DNA of 64,000 bases, from assembly GCA_026874595.1 (NCBI GenBank), contig JAPPUL010000079.1, positions 799,001-863,000 on the forward strand. Direction: 5' to 3'. Position 1 is the first letter of the stretch. Every line of letters starts with the position of its first letter. Below, in pieces: positions 17,563 to 26,554 of this stretch. The notes under the pieces are model-generated. The model saw only the letters and a list, made by a program, of their open reading frames with translations, was not told where the DNA came from and searched no databases. The translations under genes and the position numbers were made by a program. The stretch comes from Sipunculus nudus. Taxonomy: Eukaryota; Annelida; Sipuncula; Golfingiida; Sipunculidae.

Positions 17563-18102
17563 ATGGCATTACGAGTAAGGATAGCAGACATATCATTATC
17601 GAATCTAGGATTTGTGGTATTTTTGGAGAACGCTAAATACGAAAAGACTCTTCCAATATTTATAGGCGTGCCAGAAGCTCAAGCCATAGCTGTTCAGTTT
17701 AATAAGATATCAACTCCTCGTCCGCTCACTCATGATGTATTAAAGACAATGTTAACTTTGCTTGATTGTAAAATATCTAAGGTAGTCGTAAACGATTTAA
17801 TTGATAACACCTATTACGCTAAAATATTTATGGAAACAAGTACTAAAAAGTATCAGATAGACTCAAGGCCAAGCGATGCTATTGCTTTGGCTTTACGGTT
17901 TGAGATACCGATGTTTGTAGAAGAAAAAGTCATGGATTTAGGAGCAGTTGACATGAAAAATGAAACAGAAGTTACAAAAGAACAACCAAAGTCTCAACTA
18001 GAATTGTTGCAAGAGCAGCTAAAACATGCAGTGTCAGAGGAACAATATGAAGAAGCTGCACGTCTTCGAGATGAGATACAAAAGATATCTGGTAATAATT
18101 AA
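17563..18102 (+). CDS. Bifunctional nuclease family protein (DUF151) with C-terminal UVR motif
   Basis: Residues 1-130 match the DUF151/bifunctional nuclease (BFN) domain: LPIFIGVPEAQAIAV, TPRPLTHDVLKTML and the diagnostic DSRPSDAIALALR. A UvrB/UvrC-type motif follows at about 145-176 (LQEQLKHAVSEEQYEEAARL and RDEIQKI), a short helical hairpin known from UvrB, UvrC and McsA that mediates protein contacts. This domain pair occurs in several bacterial groups. Its RNase/DNase activity is known from plant BFN relatives; the bacterial role is not established. It has its own promoter and is probably monocistronic. Confidence 0.92.
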   Translation: MALRVRIADISLSNLGFVVFLENAKYEKTLPIFIGVPEAQAIAVQFNKISTPRPLTHDVLKTMLTLLDCKISKVVVNDLIDNTYYAKIFMETSTKKYQIDSRPSDAIALALRFEIPMFVEEKVMDLGAVDMKNETEVTKEQPKSQLELLQEQLKHAVSEEQYEEAARLRDEIQKISGNN

Positions 18103-18120
18103 AACGACTAAAAATAGTAG

Positions 18121-18810
18121 CTAGTTTAAAAAAAGGATTTCTCTCCAAACCTTAGGATTTGGGACTTTTAAATTAAAGTTAAATTTGCTGGACTTGCTAT
18201 TTAGCCAAAAAGGAGAGTCCTTAGGGATCCAGTAGTCGTAAAACAAGCCAAATATAGTGGTTCTTCCAAGGTCATTTTGCAAAACTATCTTCTCAAGTTG
18301 TTTAATACGCTTATTAAGCACAATTTGAGTATTATCTTTCGTGGTAATTAAAAACTTAGTAGGAATAAATACGAACAAAATGGCATTTGAAGAGTTAAGT
18401 TTTTCTTTGGTGTCCATATTTCTTTCTTTCCAAGCCTTAGATTCTATACTTTTAATATTGCTAAATGGATGTTTTTTATAAAAAGTAAAATCGTCTTTCA
18501 AAGTCTTTATTTGGATTCCATCTCCTTTAAGAAATATTTTGCCTTTGACACGGCTTCCTTTAAAGTTGGTAATTTGAACATTATATGAAGTTTTGTCTTT
18601 GTCTTTGTTTTTTTCATTAGTCTTTAGTTTATGTTCTTTGGGCTGTATGGGTTTTATTGGGGGGCTTGGTTTTTTGATATTCTTGTTATTTTGCTTAGCT
18701 TCCGTATTGTCTTTATTATAAGTATTAGAAAAAGCCATATTTAAAGAGAGGATAAGAGTTTGATAAATAAAGAGCTTTAATATGACAGTGAATATATATT
18801 TTAATCTCAC
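18121..18810 (-). CDS. Exported or membrane-anchored protein of unknown function
   Basis: 229 residues starting at a GTG (18810-18808) preceded by AAAGGAGATGTAGA. The first 28 residues are a signal-type segment (basic RLK, hydrophobic core, then AFS). Residues about 30-75 are a Lys/Pro/Asn-rich low-complexity linker. The remainder is a mixed beta-rich domain with VQITNFKGSRVKGKIFLKGD and GRTTIFGLFYDYWIPKDS; no family is recognised. It ends 18 bases from the convergent nuclease gene and follows a multi-span membrane protein gene on the same strand by about 30 bases, so the two are probably cotranscribed. Confidence 0.65.
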   Translation of the reverse strand: MRLKYIFTVILKLFIYQTLILSLNMAFSNTYNKDNTEAKQNNKNIKKPSPPIKPIQPKEHKLKTNEKNKDKDKTSYNVQITNFKGSRVKGKIFLKGDGIQIKTLKDDFTFYKKHPFSNIKSIESKAWKERNMDTKEKLNSSNAILFVFIPTKFLITTKDNTQIVLNKRIKQLEKIVLQNDLGRTTIFGLFYDYWIPKDSPFWLNSKSSKFNFNLKVPNPKVWREILFLN

Positions 18811-18839
18811 TCTACATCTCCTTTATTAAAAAAAAATGT

Positions 18840-19595
18840 TCATGCCAAAACGATTGTAAATAAAAGATAAACAATAAAAAAAGCAATAAATGAATATAAA
18901 GAGATTGCAATAGTTGCTAAAAGCCATTTAGTTTTAGGATATTTAAGAATAAATTCATAAGCTGAGAATAATAATAAGACAGCCAAGAAAATAGAGTAGA
19001 AAGTCAAAACAAAATGCCAATAATCGTATATAAAAAGTGCCCCACCTTTTATGATGGTAAAAACGCTTGAATATGCACTAACAAAACCTTGTGAGACAAT
19101 ATTGAATAAGTTGAAAATAAGAGTAAATAATGCAACAGTAATTATGGCAAGAGCTAATATTACACCTGAGGCAAGCACTACAAAAGCGGCAAAGCTTTTA
19201 ATCCATAAAGGAAAAGTATTTGGAAAGGCAGGTGCAAGTGTCAAAATAGTTTTAAGCAGTTTATGCTGATTTCTTTTGTAGAAGGCAATACGATTATTTT
19301 GAATATCGAGTTTAGTTTTATTAAATGCTTTTTTACAGTGTATTAGAAAAAGTGCCAAAAGGATTAAAATTATGCTAACAAAGCCTAGTTTTTTAAATAA
19401 AACTGGATAAGTTGAACTTATATAAAAAAGAGGGAAAGAGATAACAAAAGCACTAATAGCAGCAAGGCTTACAAATATAGTAATTTCATAAAGGAAGTAT
19501 AAGAATGAACTTTTCTTCTCCTTAGCGCGAAAGATATTTAATATATCTTTTAAAGGGTTTAGTATCTTAAAATGTTTAAAAAGCATAGATAACAT
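18840..19595 (-). CDS. Multi-span membrane protein of unknown function
   Basis: 251 residues with about six hydrophobic segments: roughly 33-57, 66-86, 131-160, 163-185, 195-215 and 225-250. Between spans two and three is a basic cytoplasmic loop with KAFNKTKLDIQNNR and KRNQHKLLK. No signature residues of a transporter or enzyme family are visible to me. ATG at 19595 is followed by a second Met. It is paired with the exported protein downstream. Both genes are antisense to the purine-rich plus strand and are correspondingly U-rich, as fits their hydrophobic content. Confidence 0.7.
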   Translation of the reverse strand: MLSMLFKHFKILNPLKDILNIFRAKEKKSSFLYFLYEITIFVSLAAISAFVISFPLFYISSTYPVLFKKLGFVSIILILLALFLIHCKKAFNKTKLDIQNNRIAFYKRNQHKLLKTILTLAPAFPNTFPLWIKSFAAFVVLASGVILALAIITVALFTLIFNLFNIVSQGFVSAYSSVFTIIKGGALFIYDYWHFVLTFYSIFLAVLLLFSAYEFILKYPKTKWLLATIAISLYSFIAFFIVYLLFTIVLA

Positions 19596-19705
19596 AAAAA
19601 AATAGATAATGGCAATAAAATGGCACTAATAAGATAATAAATAGATAATTATTATTATATGAAAGTACCAATTAAAGATAAATAATAAATTGAGCTTGAG
19701 GTAAA

Positions 19706-20920
19706 ATGCTTGTATCGAACTTTATAAACAAAGTACTTGAACGAATAGAAAGGTTAGATAGAAAGGAGCTACAAAGAATAATAGAAGAGCTTGCACGGGA
19801 GCGAGAATTATTTGATTCTATATTGGGCAGCATGATAGAGGGAGTACTCGTACTTGATGAGACAAATGCTATACAATATACAAACAAGCAAGCTCAAGGA
19901 TTATTAGAACTCCCTTTACATATAGTAGGGAAGAACTTATTTGCAGAGCTACCAGAATATTATCCTAGAAAAGAGATTAAACATCTTCTTAATATGAATA
20001 AAACTATTCAGGGTAAAGAACTAAATATACGTAGGGAAGATGCAAGGAAACAGATAATTCGACTAAGTATATATCCTTTTATAAAACGAGCAAGTACTAA
20101 AATTGAAGGTAATGTATTATTATTTTTAGACGTAAGTGATCATAAAGAGGAACGTCAAAAGCTAAGACGGGCCGAAAGCCTTGCATCTTTAACAACATTA
20201 TCAGCTGGAGTTGCTCATGAGATTAAAAACCCACTTGGCTCTATGGATATATATGTTCAACTAATAGAAGGGCTTATCGATCAAATTGATGGTGATATTA
20301 AAAAGGAGATAAAAGAGTACGTTAGCGTGATAAGCGAGGAGATTGATAAATTAAACTCTATCGTAACGGATTTTTTGTTTACAGTAAAACCAGTGCCTGC
20401 CAAATTTGAAGATATTGACATTTTCAACTTGATAAACTCTTCATATACATTGTTAAAGCCTGATTTTGAGAAGCATAATGTAAGTTTTTCAATTTATACA
20501 AAACAAAATATAGGCAAAATAAAAGGTAATACAAATTATCTAAAGCGAGCTTTTGTAAACATATTTAAAAATTCCATAGACGCTAAAAGCAAACAAATAT
20601 CAGTATACATTCATGAAGAAACAAATACCCTAAACATAGAAATAGCAGATGATGGCAAGGGAATATCTCAAGAGAATATAAACAAGATATTTGAACCTTA
20701 CTTCACAACACAAGACTTCGGATCAGGCCTTGGCCTTACAATAGTATATAAAATAATAAAGGAACATGGAGGCAATATTAGACTTGACAGCGAACCTGAT
20801 TTTGGAACTCGCTTTACAATACAAATACCATTAAGAACTAAAGATAGATTACTTCTTGATTATAAAAAAGAGAATAAAAAAGAGAGTACAAAAGAGAGTA
20901 CAAAAGAGAATAAAAAATGA
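19706..20920 (+). CDS. NtrB-type sensor histidine kinase with PAS domain
   Basis: 404 residues, no membrane span. An N-terminal coiled segment (about 1-35) leads to a PAS domain (about 36-145: FDSILGSMIEGVLVLDETNA). The dimerisation domain carries the phospho-acceptor His171 in AHEIKNPLGSM. The ATPase domain has the N box (NIFKNSIDA), G1 (DDGKGI), F (FEPYFTT) and G2 (GSGLGLTI) boxes. The C-terminal tail is a 12-base tandem repeat encoding KESTKESTKENKK. The start ATG follows TTGAGGTAAA. Position directly before an NtrC-type regulator makes the two a cognate pair. As a soluble kinase it probably senses a cytoplasmic signal. Confidence 0.93.
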   Translation: MLVSNFINKVLERIERLDRKELQRIIEELARERELFDSILGSMIEGVLVLDETNAIQYTNKQAQGLLELPLHIVGKNLFAELPEYYPRKEIKHLLNMNKTIQGKELNIRREDARKQIIRLSIYPFIKRASTKIEGNVLLFLDVSDHKEERQKLRRAESLASLTTLSAGVAHEIKNPLGSMDIYVQLIEGLIDQIDGDIKKEIKEYVSVISEEIDKLNSIVTDFLFTVKPVPAKFEDIDIFNLINSSYTLLKPDFEKHNVSFSIYTKQNIGKIKGNTNYLKRAFVNIFKNSIDAKSKQISVYIHEETNTLNIEIADDGKGISQENINKIFEPYFTTQDFGSGLGLTIVYKIIKEHGGNIRLDSEPDFGTRFTIQIPLRTKDRLLLDYKKENKKESTKESTKENKK

Positions 20921-20984
20921 TATATAAAAAAATATGTAAGCTGCTTATCAAAGGGGCAATACTATCTGAAAGGAACTAGACTAT

Positions 20985-22379
20985 ATGAAAGGGACTATAC
21001 TAATTGTAGACGATGAAAAGAACATTAGAGAAGGACTTGAAAAGTATATCCAGAAAGAAGGTTTTACTACATTAAAAGCTCAGGATGGTAAGGAGGCTTT
21101 TAATGCTGTAAACAATAATATAATAGATTTGGTGATAACAGACTTAAAGATGCCAAACATAACAGGAGATAAGTTACTTGAGAAAATATTACAAAAACAC
21201 GACATCCCAATTATAATCCTAACAGGCCATGGGACTGTTGAAATAGCAGTTGAAATGATGCGTAAGGGAGCTTATGATTTTTTAACTAAGCCTGTAAATT
21301 TAAAGAAGTTGGTGCTTATAATTAAAAGAGCTTTAGAAAACAAGCAGCTTGAAATAGAGAATCGTGAGCTTAATAAGCAACTTGATGAGAAGTATGCTAT
21401 ATCTCAAATTATAGGTAATTCCACGTCGATGCAAAAGGTCTTTGAGATAGTAAAACAAATAGCGCCATCAAACGCAACTGTATTAATAACAGGAGAAAAT
21501 GGAACAGGCAAGGAATTGATAGCTAATGCCCTGCATAGATTAAGCTCGCGTTCAAAGTCTCATATAATTAAAGTAAACTGTGCGGCACTAAGTGAGACTT
21601 TGCTTGAAAGTGAGCTTTTTGGACATGAGAAGGGAGCTTTTACAGGAGCAATAAACCAAAAGCGAGGACGTTTTGAGCTTGCTGATGGCGGGACATTATT
21701 TCTTGATGAGATAGGTGATATTAGCCCTATATTACAAGTAAAGTTACTACGTGTTTTACAAGAGCGCGAATTTGAACGTGTTGGAGGTGAGAAGACACTT
21801 AAAGTAAATGTTAGGATAATAGCGGCGACAAATAAAGATCTGCTTAAAGAGGTTGAGAGGGGTGATTTTAGAGAAGACCTTTATTATCGTTTAAAAGTTA
21901 TATGTATAGACGTACCACCTTTACGAGAAAGGCGAGACGACATCCCTCCTCTTGTACATTCATTTATAAAGGAGTTTTCAAAAGCAAACGATAAAGAGGT
22001 AATAAGTATAACTCCTGAGGCATTGACCTATCTTGAAAATTATAGCTGGCCTGGTAACATTAGGGAGCTTAGAAATGTAATTGAGGGTTCTGTATTAATG
22101 AGTAAAGGAACTCATGTATCAGAGGTAAATCTACCTTCCCCTATTGTCGAAAGCAAATCTAATATGATTGATATAAAGTCTGGCATGTCGCTTGAAGACA
22201 TTAAAAAGAAAGCCATATTTACAACATTAAACCTTACCAAGGGTAATAAAACTAAAGCTGCACAAATACTTAAAATAGGTCGCAAAACCCTACATAGAAA
22301 ACTAGAAGAATACAAAGTAGAAGAACCTTCCGATTCTAATGCTACAAAAGGTAAGGTTCAAGATAAGATCAACGAATAA
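20985..22379 (+). CDS. NtrC-family sigma-54-dependent response regulator
   Basis: 464 residues in the order receiver (1-120, phospho-acceptor Asp53 in ITDLKMPN), AAA+ ATPase (about 140-375) and Fis-type helix-turn-helix (about 420-447, NKTKAAQILKIGRKTLHRKL). Walker A is GENGTGKE (170-177), the sigma-54-contacting loop GAFTGA (217-222) is intact, and Walker B is GGTLFLDE. An arginine finger region follows (LRERRDDIP). The intact GAFTGA means it should activate RpoN-dependent promoters; rpoN itself is not in the window. Expressed with the histidine kinase upstream (64-base gap). Confidence 0.95.
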   Translation: MKGTILIVDDEKNIREGLEKYIQKEGFTTLKAQDGKEAFNAVNNNIIDLVITDLKMPNITGDKLLEKILQKHDIPIIILTGHGTVEIAVEMMRKGAYDFLTKPVNLKKLVLIIKRALENKQLEIENRELNKQLDEKYAISQIIGNSTSMQKVFEIVKQIAPSNATVLITGENGTGKELIANALHRLSSRSKSHIIKVNCAALSETLLESELFGHEKGAFTGAINQKRGRFELADGGTLFLDEIGDISPILQVKLLRVLQEREFERVGGEKTLKVNVRIIAATNKDLLKEVERGDFREDLYYRLKVICIDVPPLRERRDDIPPLVHSFIKEFSKANDKEVISITPEALTYLENYSWPGNIRELRNVIEGSVLMSKGTHVSEVNLPSPIVESKSNMIDIKSGMSLEDIKKKAIFTTLNLTKGNKTKAAQILKIGRKTLHRKLEEYKVEEPSDSNATKGKVQDKINE

Positions 22380-22394
22380 AACAAAACTTTGTAT

Positions 22395-23234
22395 TTATTC
22401 CTTTTGACTAAAAACGCTTTTTAGATACTCAGGTCCATCAGATAATATCTGTCGTAAATATTTTAAATCTTGCCAGGCTAACGGCTTTAGCTTTACATTA
22501 TACAAAAGTGCGGCTGGATGAAGCATAGGAAAAACTTTAATGCCGTCTTTTTCAAATACTCTCCCTCTAAGAGACATAATCCCGCTTGGAGTATCAAGTA
22601 AATACTTAGTCGCAAAGTTACCAAGACTTACAATTATATAAGGATTTGAAAGCTCAATTTGTTTTCTTAGAAAATGACTACAAGATAAAATCTCATCTTC
22701 TTTGGGATCTCTATTATCCGGCGGTCTGCATTTTATAACATTACATATATACAAGTTTTTTCTTGGAATAGAAATAGCTTCAAACATCTTGTCAAGCAAC
22801 TTCCCGGCCTTCCCAACGAAAGGTAAACCTTGCTTATCCTCTTCTGTACCAGGAGCCTCGCCTATAAGCATTAAAGGGCTTTTTATATTGCCATAAGCAA
22901 ATACTACATTAGTCCTAGTTTCTGAAAGGCGACAGTTAACACATCCCAAAGCCTCTTTCTTAAGCTCTTTTGAAAGCTCTTTGACATTTGGCAAAATAGC
23001 ATAAGACGACTTCCTATCTGCTTTTTTAGATTCAAGAGAATATGTTTTGCTCTGAATATCAATATCCTCTTGTGCTGTCTCTTTAGAAACAAAATTATCA
23101 GTTGTTTTTGGTTCAAAAGTTAAAGAAAATCTCTTTTCGTTATACAGCAGATTTTTAACATCACATAATAGTGATGCAAACTCCTCATACTCTGAAGAAC
23201 TATTAGTATATGGGATTTTAATATCTTTTTCCAC
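22395..23234 (-). CDS. Family 4 uracil-DNA glycosylase (Fe-S)
   Basis: 279 residues, starting at GTG (23234-23232). An N-terminal extension of about 95 residues, hydrophilic and not conserved, precedes the glycosylase domain. Domain signatures: CVNC (first two Fe-S ligands), motif 1 GEAPGTEEDKQGLPFVG, KCRPPDNRDP (third ligand), ILSC (fourth ligand) and motif 2 HPAAL. This family removes uracil from DNA and includes thermophile and SPO1-type enzymes. It is convergent with the response regulator (15-base gap) and precedes a DksA-like gene on the opposite end. Confidence 0.92.
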   Translation of the reverse strand: MEKDIKIPYTNSSSEYEEFASLLCDVKNLLYNEKRFSLTFEPKTTDNFVSKETAQEDIDIQSKTYSLESKKADRKSSYAILPNVKELSKELKKEALGCVNCRLSETRTNVVFAYGNIKSPLMLIGEAPGTEEDKQGLPFVGKAGKLLDKMFEAISIPRKNLYICNVIKCRPPDNRDPKEDEILSCSHFLRKQIELSNPYIIVSLGNFATKYLLDTPSGIMSLRGRVFEKDGIKVFPMLHPAALLYNVKLKPLAWQDLKYLRQILSDGPEYLKSVFSQKE

Positions 23235-23284
23235 TCTGAGAATAATATATATTCTAATAGCTTTTGTTATACAAATAATTAATA

Positions 23285-23671
23285 TTATATAACAAAGTCA
23301 TTTTCTCGAGTGTTGTTGGAAGTATTTTTTTTAGGCATTTTTTTCTTACAATCCATACAAAATGTGGTATAAGGAATAGCTTCAAGCCTCTTTTCGTCTA
23401 TCTCTTTATTACAAACTTCACAATATCCAAAAGTTTTTTTATCAATTCTCTCCAAAGCCTTATCAATCGCCTCAAGAGTATCTCGTTCTGTCTTGCTTAA
23501 ACTTATTACAAGCTCTTTTTCATAAAAGTTAGTAGCCTGATCAACCAAATCTCCTGTATCACTCTTTTCAATAGCTGCGAAACTCTCATTAGTAAGATTA
23601 AGGTCCTCAGCAAGTTCTGCTCTATCTGCAATCAGTATCTTCTTAAAATGTTGTAACTTAGCCTCGTTCAT
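23285..23671 (-). CDS. DksA/TraR-family zinc-finger protein
   Basis: 128 residues: an N-terminal coiled coil (1-80, FKKILIADRAELAEDLNLTN and the LEAIDKALERID helix) and a C-terminal C4 zinc finger, FGYCEVCNKEID...FCMDCKK. The coiled-coil tip contains the acidic residues GDLVDQA seen in members of this group. DksA-type proteins enter the RNA polymerase secondary channel; other family members are unclassified. ATG at 23671 follows GGGAGACATTAC. It precedes the uracil-DNA glycosylase on the same strand (50-base gap). Confidence 0.92.
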   Translation of the reverse strand: MNEAKLQHFKKILIADRAELAEDLNLTNESFAAIEKSDTGDLVDQATNFYEKELVISLSKTERDTLEAIDKALERIDKKTFGYCEVCNKEIDEKRLEAIPYTTFCMDCKKKMPKKNTSNNTRENDFVI

Positions 23672-23974
23672 GTAATGTCTCCCAAATTAAGCTAAAATAA
23701 GTTCATTTTGTTATCTTATTTTTATAAACTAATATTTAGAAAATAAGTATAACCTGACAAAAGCAAATATTCCAATTAAATATTTATTATCTTCTTAAGC
23801 CCTCAAAAAAAACGTTAAAAAAAATATATATAATATAAGGACTTTTGAAAACAATTCAAATAATAATGTTTTAAACGTATTTTAGTATAAATATTAAACA
23901 GTTTAAACTACATTTTTTTTAAAATAAAGATAAAAAATAGGAATTATTTAATTTAGATTATTTAGGTTATATCT
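23672..23974. other. Divergent intergenic region, no gene seen
   Basis: About 300 very AT-rich bases between the DksA-like gene (leftward) and xseB (rightward), with long A runs around 23806-23826. Promoters for both directions must lie here, but no pair of boxes stands out from the background. Confidence 0.4.
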
Positions 23975-24388
23975 ATGAAATTCGAAGAATCATTAAATAG
24001 ATTAGAACAGATAGTCTCAAAACTTGAAGATAGCGAACTTGATCTTGAAGAATCCCTAAAGCTTTATGAAGAAGGAATTCTCTTAAGCCGTTCTTGTAAT
24101 GATAAATTAGCAGAGGCCGATAGAAAGATTTACATATTAAAAAATAATCTTGATGTAGATGCAGTAAAAAAAGATGCAGTAAAAAAAGAAGAGGCTAAAA
24201 AGCACAACAATAAAGACAACAATAAAGACAACAATAAAGACAAAAATAAAGACAAAAATAAAGACAAATCAAAAATTAAATCCTCAAAGGCTAAAGAAAA
24301 GGAAAAAGAAAAGGAAAAGGAAAAGATAGAAGAAAAGATAGAAGAAAAGATATTAGGAGAAAACTTTGATTTGTTCGATAAAACCTAA
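23975..24388 (+). CDS. xseB: Exodeoxyribonuclease VII small subunit with extended Lys-rich tail
   Basis: Residues 1-60 are the XseB family domain: FEESLNRLEQIVSKLEDSEL, DLEESLKLYEEG and LAEADRKIYIL, a small coiled-coil subunit of exonuclease VII. The family is normally about 70-80 residues; here 75 more follow, almost all Lys/Asn/Asp/Glu. This tail comes from a 12-base DNA repeat (aataaagacaac, about five copies near 24207-24265) and Lys-Glu repeats. The partner xseA is not in the window. The tail looks like slippage-driven expansion rather than a domain. Confidence 0.88.
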   Translation: MKFEESLNRLEQIVSKLEDSELDLEESLKLYEEGILLSRSCNDKLAEADRKIYILKNNLDVDAVKKDAVKKEEAKKHNNKDNNKDNNKDKNKDKNKDKSKIKSSKAKEKEKEKEKEKIEEKIEEKILGENFDLFDKT

Positions 24389-24478
24389 AAAGGCCTTCAT
24401 AAGTCTAAAAAGAAAATCCTATAAAAAAATAGCAATGGTCTAAATTAAGATATAAATAAGCTATTAAAGAAAGCCAAA

Positions 24479-26410
24479 ATGCAAGAAGAAACCGGAGAAG
24501 AACTAAAAGATTCTAAAACAAAGTTATTAAAAGAGCTTAAAGGAGTTAAAGTATTAAAAGATTATAAGATAGAGCTAACGAAAAGCGGAGCTAAGACTCT
24601 AAAGGTAGTGCACGAAGGAAATTACATATACTACCACAGCAAATATAATCCCTTAAATGAAGCCAAAAGCATACTTAAAACAGAGTGTAATGATTTACCT
24701 GGTGAGCATCCTGATGTTATTGTAATAGGAGGTTTTGGACTTGGCTATATAAGCAATGCAGCATATAATGAGTTTAGCGAATCGGATATAATAATATGCG
24801 ATTATGATAAGGAAATAGTTAAACTATCCTTTTGTCAGATGTCTCATAATGCCTTACTTAAAGACTCCCGCGTTGAGTTTCTAATAAACGATAATCTCGA
24901 AGGACTTAAAGAGCTATTAAGTTCAAAACGCACAACAAAAATAAAGGGAATAATCCACAAGCCGTCTGAGAAACTAAATCCTACATATTACAAAGAATTA
25001 AAAAAGATAATAGAAGATATAATAAACGCAAAACAGATAAACAAAGCAACAACAAACCGCTTTGAGAAGGTATGGAGTAAGAACTTACTAAAGAACCTAA
25101 AAGAATTTGTACTAAACAAAGGAATAGAAAGTCTTCGCGGAGCATACAAAGGGTATGGATGCATACTAGTTGGAGCGGGACCAAGCCTTATAAAGAATAT
25201 ACATCATCTTAAAGGGCTAAAAGGCAAAGTCCTTATAATAGCTGTTGACACTGTATTACAAATACTTTTAAGACATGATATAGAGCCGGACTTTGTAGTT
25301 GCTGTTGATCCTCAAGATATAAATAAAAAGTATTTTGAAAATACAAGTTATAGTAAATCGGTCTTAATCTGCGATCCGACAATATCCCCGAAGATAGTAA
25401 AGGGGCATAAAAAGAAGCTGATGTTGGGTTCAATGTTCTACTTAATCCAATATATAGAGAGTCTAACGGAAGCGAAGGGCAGGATAGAAATAGGCGGGTC
25501 AGTAGCAACAGCAGCATATAGCACAGCACAAATATTAGGAGTAGATCCAATAATTCTAATAGGACTTGATCTTGCCTACACAGATGAAACTACCCACATG
25601 CAAGGAGCCTACTTTGAGGAGAATTGGATATATACTCAAACAAAGTTAAAAAATGCGCTAACGCTATCCCAACAGCATATAAATAAACTATCACACTTTA
25701 GAGTAAGAGGTTATTATGAGGGAACTTATGTACGTAGTGATAGAAAATTTGAGATGTATAGGACCTGGTTTGAAAGTCAATTTAACAAAGCAAATAATGT
25801 GGTAGTAGACGCAACGGAAGGAGGTAGTTATAAAAGATATTGCAAGAGGCTGAGCTTAGAAGAGGCAATAAAAAAGTATATAAATACTTCTAAAAAAAAC
25901 ATCGACTTCACTAATAACTTAAATCTTAGGGTAGAAGATGGTCTTATATATTTAAAGAGAGTAGAAATAGCATTAAATGATTTAATATACGGGTATGAGC
26001 AGATGAGCAAGGAGATACGCAAAGGTACTCGGCTTGCAAATGATTTATATAAAACGGTTTTAAAGGGAATAAAGTATAGGAAGGACGTATCAAAAAGGGT
26101 AGTAAATATAAACAAAGAGCTTTCAAATATAGATGAAAAGGTAATGAGCCAAAAAGCGATGAATGATTTTCTAAGTCTTAGTATGCAGCGTGTAATAAAC
26201 GAGCTAGGAGATGGCGATAAATTAGCTAAGGACTCAGCAAGTGCTAATAATAAAGTAGATGATAGTAATTTAAAGAGTAATGATTTGAAGATAGCAAAAG
26301 AAACTAAGTTAATTTATGAGGAGATAGAAAATAGTATAAACTTTAACCTTAAATATCTTCGTAATGCACATAAAGAGATACTCAATTATATTAATGAAAA
26401 AGCTTATTGA
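24479..26410 (+). CDS. Maf/DUF115 family protein, probable flagellin glycosyltransferase
   Basis: 643 residues. The central region (about 215-400) is the DUF115 (MptE-like) domain: GCILVGAGPSLIKNI, VDTVLQILLRHDIEPDFVVA, DPQDIN, IGGSVATAAYSTAQILG and LIGLDLAYT. The N-terminal part has a Rossmann-like pattern, DVIVIGGFGLGYI. The C-terminal 180 residues are helical and charged. Proteins with this domain include the motility-associated factors that add nonulosonic acids to flagellins in Campylobacter, Aeromonas and Clostridium, and are common in spirochaetes. A role in glycosylation of flagellar or surface proteins is inferred from the family. No sugar-synthesis genes are adjacent. Confidence 0.85.
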   Translation: MQEETGEELKDSKTKLLKELKGVKVLKDYKIELTKSGAKTLKVVHEGNYIYYHSKYNPLNEAKSILKTECNDLPGEHPDVIVIGGFGLGYISNAAYNEFSESDIIICDYDKEIVKLSFCQMSHNALLKDSRVEFLINDNLEGLKELLSSKRTTKIKGIIHKPSEKLNPTYYKELKKIIEDIINAKQINKATTNRFEKVWSKNLLKNLKEFVLNKGIESLRGAYKGYGCILVGAGPSLIKNIHHLKGLKGKVLIIAVDTVLQILLRHDIEPDFVVAVDPQDINKKYFENTSYSKSVLICDPTISPKIVKGHKKKLMLGSMFYLIQYIESLTEAKGRIEIGGSVATAAYSTAQILGVDPIILIGLDLAYTDETTHMQGAYFEENWIYTQTKLKNALTLSQQHINKLSHFRVRGYYEGTYVRSDRKFEMYRTWFESQFNKANNVVVDATEGGSYKRYCKRLSLEEAIKKYINTSKKNIDFTNNLNLRVEDGLIYLKRVEIALNDLIYGYEQMSKEIRKGTRLANDLYKTVLKGIKYRKDVSKRVVNINKELSNIDEKVMSQKAMNDFLSLSMQRVINELGDGDKLAKDSASANNKVDDSNLKSNDLKIAKETKLIYEEIENSINFNLKYLRNAHKEILNYINEKAY

Positions 26411-26443
26411 CGTTAGTTCTTTATAGGATAAGCGTGTTATGCT

Positions 26444-26461
26444 CTAAAGTAGACACTTTAG
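26444..26461. promoter_or_regulatory. Inverted repeat CTAAAGT-N4-ACTTTAG upstream of dnaG
   Basis: A 7-bp inverted repeat (arms 26444-26450 and 26455-26461) about 95 bases before dnaG. The string GACACTTTAGT within it recurs exactly at 45119-45130 and 46363-46373. After it comes a second, looser copy (ACTTTTTAGTAAAAGC). Could be an operator; unproven. Confidence 0.35.
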
Positions 26462-26554
26462 TGAAAGCAGCTTATACTTTTTAGTAAAAGCAAACTGCAA
26501 AAAAAATACAAATATGAAAAACGAAGATATAAGCTAAAAGCTAATGGGCAGAAG